Made by a program: the position numbers and the translations under genes. A DNA stretch of 18,509 bases, taken from positions 1 through 18,509 of the forward strand of contig CALLHY010000014.1 of the NCBI GenBank assembly GCA_938009275.1, in the 5' to 3' direction. Below the pieces are notes generated by a model. That model did not search any database. It saw only the letters and a program-made list of their open reading frames with translations, and was not told where the DNA came from. Within the stretch, counting starts at the first letter, position 1. Each line of letters starts with the position of its first letter. Of this stretch, positions 6,179-13,708 are shown in pieces. The stretch comes from an uncultured bacterium (lineage in GTDB: Bacteria > Cloacimonadota > Cloacimonadia > Cloacimonadales > Cloacimonadaceae).

Positions 6179-7273
6179 TTATGCTCCTTTGTTACTCGAG
6201 ATTCTGGAAGCCGGCTGCAAAAGAGCAGCAAGGATTTCCTCCACAATTAGCTTGGATGCATTATTGTGAGGGAGTTTATTAAGATTATCATTGTAAGTAT
6301 CCAATTGTGACTCAACAGTCTCGATGGCTTCTATCAGCGATTGGGGAGTGAGAGCAGATTGGTTTAGCAGCAGTGCTACACCTTTATTTTGCTGCTCCAC
6401 AGCGTTATGGTATTGATGGTTATCTGCGGCTGCAGGTAAAGGGACTAAAATGGCAGGGGTTTTGAACTCTTCTAATTCCGCTATGGTCATAGCTCCTGCT
6501 CTGGTAATAGCAATAACTGATAGTCCCAACATAGATGTCAGGTGTTTTGTAAAGTCAAATATGTATAGGCCATTAGTGTCTTTGTGCTTAGACGCAAACT
6601 GGGCATAGGTTTTTTTTCCCGTTTGCCAGATGATCTGATAACCTTTTGCCAATAAAGCTTCTAATGCACCATCTACAGCCTGATTTATGGCTAGAGAACC
6701 TTGTGATCCCCCGGATACCAGAATAATGGGTTTAGCTGGTTCTAAACCAATATCGGTAACATTAAATTCACTTCCATTCTTTGCCTTGATAGGTATGCCA
6801 TGCTTACTAAGAGATGCCTTGGCAAGATATTTGCGCGTTGCGTCAAAAGAGATAAAAATGCGAGTGATGAAGGGAGACATAGCTCGGGTTACCAGGCCCG
6901 GATAGCTGTTACTTTCATGGCAAAATAACGGAATATGCAGGATAGCTGCGGCTATCACAACAGGACCGGAGACAAAGCCTCCAGTACAGATTACCGCATC
7001 AGGTTTTACCCTCAGAAGAATGGAAATAGTTCTTACAATGCTCCCCAAAAGTAAGAAAGGGAATGCAAGGTTGCTTAGCTTCATTTCGCGGTATAGTTTC
7101 TGTACGCGAATTGTGTAAAACTGGTATCCTTCGGCAGTACTGAGACGTTCTTCTATGCTATCTGAATTGCCGATGAATATGGCTTGATGCCCCCTTTTCC
7201 TCAGTTCATCTGCCAGGGCCAACGCTGGCACAACATGACCGCCAGTTCCTCCACCACCAAAAACGAACCTCAC
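6179..7273 (-). CDS. murG: UDP-GlcNAc:undecaprenyl-PP-MurNAc-pentapeptide GlcNAc transferase MurG
   Basis: Peripheral membrane GT28 glycosyltransferase that converts lipid I to lipid II on the cytoplasmic face. The 364-aa product has the N-terminal glycine loop GGGGTGGHVVPA at 6-17, the second G-loop VSGGSQGS near 187-194, and the donor-binding segment TRAGAMTIAELEEFKTPAIL around 258-277 followed by DNHQYHNA. The conserved HEQN-type motif reads HESNSYPG at about 120-127. The start codon is GTG, and GTGA overlaps the ftsW stop by 4 nt, implying translational coupling. Order ftsW-murG-murC matches canonical dcw clusters. Confidence 0.97.
   Translation of the reverse strand: MRFVFGGGGTGGHVVPALALADELRKRGHQAIFIGNSDSIEERLSTAEGYQFYTIRVQKLYREMKLSNLAFPFLLLGSIVRTISILLRVKPDAVICTGGFVSGPVVIAAAILHIPLFCHESNSYPGLVTRAMSPFITRIFISFDATRKYLAKASLSKHGIPIKAKNGSEFNVTDIGLEPAKPIILVSGGSQGSLAINQAVDGALEALLAKGYQIIWQTGKKTYAQFASKHKDTNGLYIFDFTKHLTSMLGLSVIAITRAGAMTIAELEEFKTPAILVPLPAAADNHQYHNAVEQQNKGVALLLNQSALTPQSLIEAIETVESQLDTYNDNLNKLPHNNASKLIVEEILAALLQPASRISSNKGA
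6184..6190 (-). promoter_or_regulatory. murC ribosome binding site
   Basis: The transcript reads AAAGGAGCATAAC immediately before the ATG at 6177. This strong Shine-Dalgarno match lies inside the last codons of murG and decides the murC start against the longer upstream ATG at 6246. Confidence 0.8.
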
Positions 7274-8412
7274 ACAAGCCTCCGTTCGGCACTGATGTTT
7301 AGAATAACACCCAGGGATGCTGAGTCTATAAGCAACGCGGAACCGCCGTAACTAATGAATGGTAAAGTGTTACCTGTTGGAGGAAGGATTGACATGGCTA
7401 CTCCCGTGTTTACCAATACATTACAGAAGATATTCATCGCCAAACCCACACCTAAGAACTGAAGATACCTGTTTTCCTTAGAATTAGCCATTCGAAAAGC
7501 CCTGAAAAACAGCAGGCAATGAAGGCCGAATACTGCCAATGCTCCCATAAACCCAAATTCTTCACCGACTATAGTATATACGTAGTCAGTTCTGGCTTCG
7601 GGCAGGTAGTAGTGCTTTGCCCTTCCCCGGGATATTCCGGTTCCTAGCAATCCTCCGCTTGATAAAGCGGTTAAACTTTCTTTTACCTGGTAATCACTGT
7701 CGTCTGCTTTGGATGTACCTCTATCCTTGAAGAAGAGGCTGTATTTTTTGTAGGTAGTTAATCTCGATTTACGATAATCTGCGCCATGAGACAAAATTAA
7801 TACCCCTCCAATGATTCCAGCCAGGGCAATCAGAAGCAGGAGACGTTTCCGAACCCCTGCATAGATCAGCATGCCATAGAGAGTTGCGCCCCCAATTATC
7901 AGGGTACTCAAGTGGCGTTCGAGAATGATAAGCAGAAATGTGGCACCAGTTAAAACAATTAATGAGGGGAAGTTTTGAAAGAACTCCAGAGGTGTTTTAA
8001 CGTTAATTAGATCCTCATGTCTTTTATCCAAAATATGGGCAAAGAAGAATACCAGAACAACCCGAGCTAAGAAACTGGGCTGAAAGCTGACGATACCTAA
8101 GCTAATCTGACGCGTTGCGCCTTTAATTGTGTTACCTTTAAGTAGCACGATGGCAAGCAAAACCAGTGTAATATAAACCATGTAAGGTGCTAAAACACGA
8201 AGCTTGTTCAGGTTGAATGAGTATAGTATTACTATGGCAACTGCTCCAGAAACACCCAGGAAGACAATTTGTCTGTAGAAATACATCATGGAACTCTGAA
8301 CAGAGGAGATATCCAGCATTACAATAAGACCTATTAGATTAAGCAGCAAGAAGCTCAACAAGATAATCTTGTCGAAACTGACAATGTAGCTTTGTGTTTT
8401 ACTTCTTTTCAT
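7270..8412 (-). CDS. ftsW: Septal peptidoglycan glycosyltransferase FtsW (SEDS family)
   Basis: Polytopic SEDS glycosyltransferase that polymerises lipid II at the septum with the class B PBP encoded upstream. The start chosen is the ATG at 8412 (380 aa), overlapping murD by 14 nt. The longer frame from 8493 would overlap murD by 95 nt and add a hydrophilic N-terminus. About ten hydrophobic segments are visible. The catalytic-loop region LPEARTDYVYTIVGEE (270-285) keeps the expected aspartate at 276, and the terminal PPTGNTLPFISYGGSALL motif is present. Odd points are QPSF at 111-114 where most members have QPSE, and RHLS at 166-169 where PDLG is usual. Position argues for FtsW rather than RodA. 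Confidence 0.93.
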   Translation of the reverse strand: MKRSKTQSYIVSFDKIILLSFLLLNLIGLIVMLDISSVQSSMMYFYRQIVFLGVSGAVAIVILYSFNLNKLRVLAPYMVYITLVLLAIVLLKGNTIKGATRQISLGIVSFQPSFLARVVLVFFFAHILDKRHEDLINVKTPLEFFQNFPSLIVLTGATFLLIILERHLSTLIIGGATLYGMLIYAGVRKRLLLLIALAGIIGGVLILSHGADYRKSRLTTYKKYSLFFKDRGTSKADDSDYQVKESLTALSSGGLLGTGISRGRAKHYYLPEARTDYVYTIVGEEFGFMGALAVFGLHCLLFFRAFRMANSKENRYLQFLGVGLAMNIFCNVLVNTGVAMSILPPTGNTLPFISYGGSALLIDSASLGVILNISAERRLV

Positions 8413-9757
8413 GTTCCGATATAATCGTTTCAACGATTTGTTTGAATACTTCGCCGCGATGTTCAAAGTTCTGGAATCGATCGAAGCTTGCACAGGCAGG
8501 CGATAATACTATGATGTCGCCTGCAAGAGCTTCATCATACGCGGTGCGAATGCAGGATTCGAAATCATCGATACACTCCAGTGGCACCTTGCCCAGCCAG
8601 GCCTGACGCATCTGATCTTGTGTATCGCCAGTAATATAAACCTTTTGCGCGTATTTCTGTAAGTCTTCTGTTAATACGCTAAAATCCTCTCCCTTATCTG
8701 AACCACCCATTATTATGCGAATAGGTCTCTCGAAGCTAAGCAAGGCACTTCTAACCGAATCGGTATTAGTGGCTTTTGAATCGTTGTAGAACGATACTCC
8801 TCTGGCACTTCCGGCATATTCCAACCGGTGAGTTAAAGGCTTAAAGCCCTTAACTGCGTTACCAATAGACTCTGGATCAGAAACCAGCGATTGCACTGCT
8901 AACATAGCTGCCATGGCATTTGCGTAATTGTGTGGGCCACGGATGCCCAAATCATAAATTGATACCATGGTGCTTAAACCAAGGCGAATGAACTTTCCAT
9001 GCAGGCACGCGTAGGCTTTTGGCTGACAATCTTGAATGGAAAAGAAGAGCTTTCGGGCTTTAATACCTGTTGTCCACCTGGCTATTATGCTTGAGTCCAG
9101 AGATAGTATCGCGTTGTCATTATCGTCCTGATACTTGAATATTCTTGCCTTACTAGCCGCATAATCTTCAAATGAATCATAGCGGTTCATATGATCTGGT
9201 GTGATATTCAGCAGCACTGCAACATCAGGCTTAAAACTAGTAATCAAATCTAACTGAAAACTGCTTATTTCCAGCACGATGTACTCAATACCAGGCTTGT
9301 GGATGTCGTAACCGCAAAATGCTTCGCCGATATTACCGGCTAGAATAGACATGTGGTTCATATTGGTAAGAATATGGTGGATCAATGTAGCTGTAGTGCT
9401 TTTTCCATTAGAGCCAGTAACAGCGATTATCTTCGAATCAGGTGCTTTGATGCGATATCCGAACTCAATTTCGCTTATCAATTCTATGCCTTTTGCTTTG
9501 GCCCTGGTTAATATTGGTATGTTTAATGGTATACCTGGGCTAACAATTAGACAGTCGCAGTCCAGCAGTTTATTGGTGTGTCCACCAAACTCGCAGGTAA
9601 AGTCGTGCATAAGCTGGTTGGCCATGGGAATTTTGTCTTTCCACTGAAGTTCGCTTAAAAATGCCGAACCACCTAGCTCTTTAATCTTATACGCGGCTGC
9701 GATTCCGCTGCGCGCCATGCCTAATATGCCATACTTTGTTTTTGGATTGAACATCAT
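8399..9757 (-). CDS. murD: UDP-N-acetylmuramoyl-L-alanine--D-glutamate ligase MurD
   Basis: Cytoplasmic ATP-dependent ligase adding D-glutamate to UDP-MurNAc-L-Ala. The 452-aa product has an N-terminal Rossmann-like segment (YGILGMARSGIA), the ATP loop TGSNGKSTT at 114-122, LEISSFQLD at 162-170 and NITPDHMNRY at 184-193, and the C-terminal ligase motif YNDSKATNTDS. All are standard for MurD. Two adjacent ATGs (9757 and 9754) could start it. AGGGAT lies only a few nt upstream of the first, so the second has the better spacing. It begins 10 nt after the mraY stop. Confidence 0.97.
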   Translation of the reverse strand: MMFNPKTKYGILGMARSGIAAAYKIKELGGSAFLSELQWKDKIPMANQLMHDFTCEFGGHTNKLLDCDCLIVSPGIPLNIPILTRAKAKGIELISEIEFGYRIKAPDSKIIAVTGSNGKSTTATLIHHILTNMNHMSILAGNIGEAFCGYDIHKPGIEYIVLEISSFQLDLITSFKPDVAVLLNITPDHMNRYDSFEDYAASKARIFKYQDDNDNAILSLDSSIIARWTTGIKARKLFFSIQDCQPKAYACLHGKFIRLGLSTMVSIYDLGIRGPHNYANAMAAMLAVQSLVSDPESIGNAVKGFKPLTHRLEYAGSARGVSFYNDSKATNTDSVRSALLSFERPIRIIMGGSDKGEDFSVLTEDLQKYAQKVYITGDTQDQMRQAWLGKVPLECIDDFESCIRTAYDEALAGDIIVLSPACASFDRFQNFEHRGEVFKQIVETIISEHEKK

Positions 9758-9767
9758 TTATCCCTAT

Positions 9768-10871
9768 TTATCGTAGTTTTATAGTTGAAAGCCCTACAGC
9801 AACCAACAGGATAGCAATTATGTAAAACCTGGTAACTATCTTGGTTTCATGAATACCTTTAAGTTCATAGTGATGGTGTAAAGGGGCACACAAGAAAATT
9901 CTACGCCCCTGGCCATACTTCCTCTTCGTCCACTTGAACCAACTGCGTTGCATGATTACGCTCATAGTCTCGGCCACAAAGATAAGACCAATAATCATAA
10001 AGAATATTTGCTCTTTAAGCAGTACCGATACTACAGCCAGAATACCGCCAAGAGTTAATGACCCCGTATCGCCCATAAATACTTGCGCTGGATAACTATT
10101 GAACCACAGAAAGCCTATAAGTGTGCCAATTAATGCACTAATGAAGACTGTTAACTCACCAGCATTGTAGATGTACTCCAGATTCAAGTAATCCGCAGCT
10201 ATAAAATTGCCCTTCAGATAGCTCATAACGCCAAGGCCAAGAGCTGCAAAGGATAGCGTTCCAGCCGACAAGCCATCCAGACCATCTGTAAGGTTTACTG
10301 CGTTAGAAGTACCGGTAATAAGCAGAACAACGAAAGGTATAAACAACCATCCAAGTTCGATGTACATGTCCTTAAAAAATGGTATCTGTAAAGCCGTAAT
10401 GGAATCACCACTTGAACTGCTGTAGTAGATAGCAAGTGTGAGAATAAGTCCTACAGATATCTGACCCCACAGCTTGTATTTGGGTATCAATCCTTTCTTG
10501 GCTTTAACAAAGTTTTTCAGATAATCGTCTATAAAACCCAACACTCCAAGCCAAACTACCGTTAGATACATCATAAGAATGGCAGAATTGGTAATAATAT
10601 TCCAAAGAAGAGAGGAGATCATAAGCGAGACCAGAATAATAATTCCGCCCATTGTTGGTGTTCCCTGTTTTAAACGGTGCTTCTCAGGGAGGTCTTCATC
10701 TATTGTTTCAACAGCAGATTTTTGCTTCAGCATTCTAATAAAAGCCGGACCAACAATCAGAGATATCAGCAACGCAGTTATAAATGCACCTATAGATCTG
10801 AAGGTAACATAACGCATAACGTTGAACACAATACTATAATTCGCCAACGGATACAGAAGATGATATAGCAT
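9768..10871 (-). CDS. mraY: Phospho-MurNAc-pentapeptide translocase MraY
   Basis: Integral membrane enzyme transferring phospho-MurNAc-pentapeptide from UDP to undecaprenyl phosphate, making lipid I. The 367-aa protein has about ten hydrophobic segments and keeps the family residues: DD at 115-116 (GFIDDYLKN), NAVNLTDGLDGL at 191-202, the MGDTGSL loop near 266-272 and the HHHYE motif at 332-336. Length is normal. Its ATG shares one base with the murE-murF stop (TAATG), with GAGGAGAA just upstream, so translation is probably coupled. Confidence 0.98.
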   Translation of the reverse strand: MLYHLLYPLANYSIVFNVMRYVTFRSIGAFITALLISLIVGPAFIRMLKQKSAVETIDEDLPEKHRLKQGTPTMGGIIILVSLMISSLLWNIITNSAILMMYLTVVWLGVLGFIDDYLKNFVKAKKGLIPKYKLWGQISVGLILTLAIYYSSSSGDSITALQIPFFKDMYIELGWLFIPFVVLLITGTSNAVNLTDGLDGLSAGTLSFAALGLGVMSYLKGNFIAADYLNLEYIYNAGELTVFISALIGTLIGFLWFNSYPAQVFMGDTGSLTLGGILAVVSVLLKEQIFFMIIGLIFVAETMSVIMQRSWFKWTKRKYGQGRRIFLCAPLHHHYELKGIHETKIVTRFYIIAILLVAVGLSTIKLR

Positions 10872-13708
10872 TAGCTTTCTCCTCTAAGTGTAGGAATTAG
10901 CAATTCAAGATGCATGCCATGGGACGCTTTCAATAAGATTACAGAATCGCGCGGAAGCAAATCCACTGAGCCAGATGCCAATAGTGCTTCTGCTGTAGTG
11001 AAGTTGTGCGGATTAGTGTCGGTCATAAGATGATATCTCTTTGATAATGTGCCAACCGTATATAGCTCTATGGGCTGCAATTCTGCCAGCATGGCACCAA
11101 TCATTTGATGATACATGGATGCACTTTCGCCCAATTCTAGCATATCACCCAAAATGGCTACATGCGGTTTCTCTGGATCAAGCTGATGCCAATACTCAAT
11201 GGCCTTTTGCATTGAACAAGGATTGGCATTATAACAGTCTATTATCAAAAATCCTTCATAACGTGTTTCCACTTGCATGCGCATATCAAGCCTTATCGGC
11301 ACTGCAAGCGACGAATTGATGTCTGTATAGTCCAAGCCCAGTTTCAATGCAATTACTATAGCAAACGCAGCGTTCATTGCGAAATGAGGGGCAGCATAGG
11401 GCAATGTCCAATCCAAATCTGCTAAGTGAAATGTCTGGTGCGATTGAGTTAAGGTGTGATTTGTTATCTGGTAATCACATCGGTCGCCAAAGCCGATGCC
11501 AATACCATCATTGCGAAAGCCCTCGAAGCGAGAATCATCACCCGGATACAGCCTTAAAGCAAGAGGCCGTTTGAACAATGCGCTTTTTTCTTCATAAACT
11601 CCATCCTCATCCCCCAAAAACTCCAGGTGGGAAGGGCCGATGTTTAGTATTATGCCAATGTCTGGGCAAACTACGTCTGCCATCCTGCCGATCTCACCAT
11701 GATGATTTGTGCCTAGTTCAAAAACGGCATACTCATGTGTCGGTAATATGCGTAGGATAGTTTTGCACAGTCCAATAATGTTGTTCTCGTTATGAAGAGT
11801 TTTCAAGCATGGTTTGCTGTTATCCAGCACCATTGCAATAAGTTCTTTACTGGTTGTCTTGCCTGTGCTGCCAGTTAAAGCGATGCGTTTTGGGGCAAAC
11901 ATTAGCAAGTATTTGCGACAGATATCGCCCATGGCTTGCACTGTATCTGATACTGGAATCAATGAGCTATGCCTAGATAAGTCTTGTCTTTGATGAATCG
12001 CCAGACATGTAGAATCGCTAATAACTGCATCCAGATAATCGTGCCCATCGAACTTCTCCCCTTTTATGGCATAAAACACAGAGCTGGCTTTCACTGTTCT
12101 GCTATCAGTAGAAAGATACCAATAATGCTTTGGCTGGCTATATCTGACCTCGTTATCGTCTGTATTCTCTTGATATAGAATATCCAGCATAGTAGCATCT
12201 ATTGGCAGGATAAGCTCGTTATCTTCTTTGTAAATGTTTGGAGTCCACATTTCAAACGCTGCTTTCGCTTCTTCATAGTCATCAAAGTGTAGCCTGCTTC
12301 CTTCAATCTCTTGATATGTTTCATGTCCCTTGCCACATATCAACACCAAATCCCCGGGTTGTGCCAGCCTGATAGCAGAATTGATTGCTGTTTTACGGTC
12401 TCGAATAATCCACCAGGGTAGATAAATCTCGCTACTCATCACTATGTCTTTTATAATGCTGGCAGGTGACTCATATCGGGGGTTATCATCTGTAATGATA
12501 ACCGCATCACTGTGCATCAATGCAGATTTTAACATTAAGGGACGCTTGCCCTTATCTCTGTTACCACCTGCGCCAAAAACACATATTATTCTTCTATGTG
12601 GCAATTCTTCCACTGATTTGAGCAAGTTTTCCATTGCATCAGGAGTATGAGCGTAGTCAACAAACACTCCGATCCCATGAGTATTCGGCACTTTTTGGAT
12701 TCTTCCAATAACTGGAGGCACGGTAGCTAAAGCAGCCTCCACCGCAGTGCCTGGAAACCCCATCGCAATAAGCGTGACAGCCGTTAGCCCAAGATTGCAG
12801 ATATTGAATCCGCCTATCAAGTCACTAACAATACTCAACCGTCCATTAGACGATACCAGGTCGAAGCTGCTCTTGTTTACATCTATTCCGATGTTCTCAT
12901 ATCCGAAGTCTGCGCCTTCTCCTCCTATGCTGTAACAAATTGCTTTGTTGCTGAGAAGGCGGTTGTATATCTCTAACCCGAATGTGTCAGCCGTATTGAT
13001 TATTGATACAGCCCCATGCCTGTAATTCCTTTCGAAAAGCATATACTTAGCCTCTCCATAGCTATCCATAGTACCGTGAAAATCCAAATGATCACGGCTG
13101 AGATTGCTAAAGAGGCAATAATCAAAATCTACTCCATATACTCTATCCAAGGCCAGGGCATGAGACGACACCTCCATAACAATAAACTCCACACCGCTTA
13201 ACATCATTTGTCTGAATAGCGAGTTTAATTGGATGATGTCGGGCGTAGTGTGATTAGTTGGCTTGGACACTTCGTTAATCTTGTAACCCAAAGTACCAAT
13301 CCATCCGCAATTATAGCCCATCGCCCGAAGAGCTTCAAACAAAATAAGTGATGTGGTTGTCTTCCCATTGGTTCCGGTTACACCAATCAACTTATATGGC
13401 GGTACTTCAGGCAGCATGGTAAGTCTGGCAATTATTGCGGCTGCTTTGCGTGTATCAGTTACAAGAATATGGGCAAACTCTATGTGTAGAGGGGTTTGGC
13501 AAACTATTGCTACTGCTCCATTGGCAATTGCATCAGGCACTAAATCATGCCCATCAAAGCGTTCCCCTTTTATGCAAACAAAGATATCTCCCTGGCTAAG
13601 CAACCGATGATCGGTCTGTACTGATCCATTAAATTCAGCAAGCAGTGCAATACCTCTATTGTCAATCAACAAGCCATGTGTTTCTAAAGCAGCTAGAATC
13701 TTTTCCAT
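10871..13708 (-). CDS. murEF: Fused MurE-MurF bifunctional muropeptide ligase
   Basis: One 945-aa open frame contains two complete Mur ligases. The MurE part (about 1-488) adds the third residue. It has the ATP loop TGTNGKTTT at 111-119, the carbamylated-lysine context EAKYMLF (Lys221), DYAHTPDA near 351-358, the meso-DAP selectivity motif DNPR at 408-411, and GKGHE at 459-463. A roughly 40-residue linker without Mur motifs leads to the MurF part (about 529-945), which adds D-Ala-D-Ala. This part has TDSR at 534-537, TGSTGKTTSK at 612-621, ELGTNHHGEI around 665-674, YNANPCSM at 826-833 and LGDMLELG at 853-860. No stop or frame change lies between them. In most dcw clusters these are separate genes. 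Junctions on both sides are TAATG. Confidence 0.96.
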   Translation of the reverse strand: MEKILAALETHGLLIDNRGIALLAEFNGSVQTDHRLLSQGDIFVCIKGERFDGHDLVPDAIANGAVAIVCQTPLHIEFAHILVTDTRKAAAIIARLTMLPEVPPYKLIGVTGTNGKTTTSLILFEALRAMGYNCGWIGTLGYKINEVSKPTNHTTPDIIQLNSLFRQMMLSGVEFIVMEVSSHALALDRVYGVDFDYCLFSNLSRDHLDFHGTMDSYGEAKYMLFERNYRHGAVSIINTADTFGLEIYNRLLSNKAICYSIGGEGADFGYENIGIDVNKSSFDLVSSNGRLSIVSDLIGGFNICNLGLTAVTLIAMGFPGTAVEAALATVPPVIGRIQKVPNTHGIGVFVDYAHTPDAMENLLKSVEELPHRRIICVFGAGGNRDKGKRPLMLKSALMHSDAVIITDDNPRYESPASIIKDIVMSSEIYLPWWIIRDRKTAINSAIRLAQPGDLVLICGKGHETYQEIEGSRLHFDDYEEAKAAFEMWTPNIYKEDNELILPIDATMLDILYQENTDDNEVRYSQPKHYWYLSTDSRTVKASSVFYAIKGEKFDGHDYLDAVISDSTCLAIHQRQDLSRHSSLIPVSDTVQAMGDICRKYLLMFAPKRIALTGSTGKTTSKELIAMVLDNSKPCLKTLHNENNIIGLCKTILRILPTHEYAVFELGTNHHGEIGRMADVVCPDIGIILNIGPSHLEFLGDEDGVYEEKSALFKRPLALRLYPGDDSRFEGFRNDGIGIGFGDRCDYQITNHTLTQSHQTFHLADLDWTLPYAAPHFAMNAAFAIVIALKLGLDYTDINSSLAVPIRLDMRMQVETRYEGFLIIDCYNANPCSMQKAIEYWHQLDPEKPHVAILGDMLELGESASMYHQMIGAMLAELQPIELYTVGTLSKRYHLMTDTNPHNFTTAEALLASGSVDLLPRDSVILLKASHGMHLELLIPTLRGES

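Noticed and set aside
6178..6246. Longer murC start at 6246
   Set aside because: It would overlap murG by 68 nt and add 23 non-conserved residues; the ATG at 6177 has a strong ribosome binding site.
8413..8493. Longer ftsW start at 8493
   Set aside because: It would overlap murD by 95 nt and add a non-conserved hydrophilic extension; the ATG at 8412 gives a normal SEDS N-terminus.
10871..13708. MurE and MurF halves as two genes with a missed stop
   Set aside because: The frame is continuous with a normal linker, and no internal ribosome binding site plus start at the expected MurF boundary was evident.
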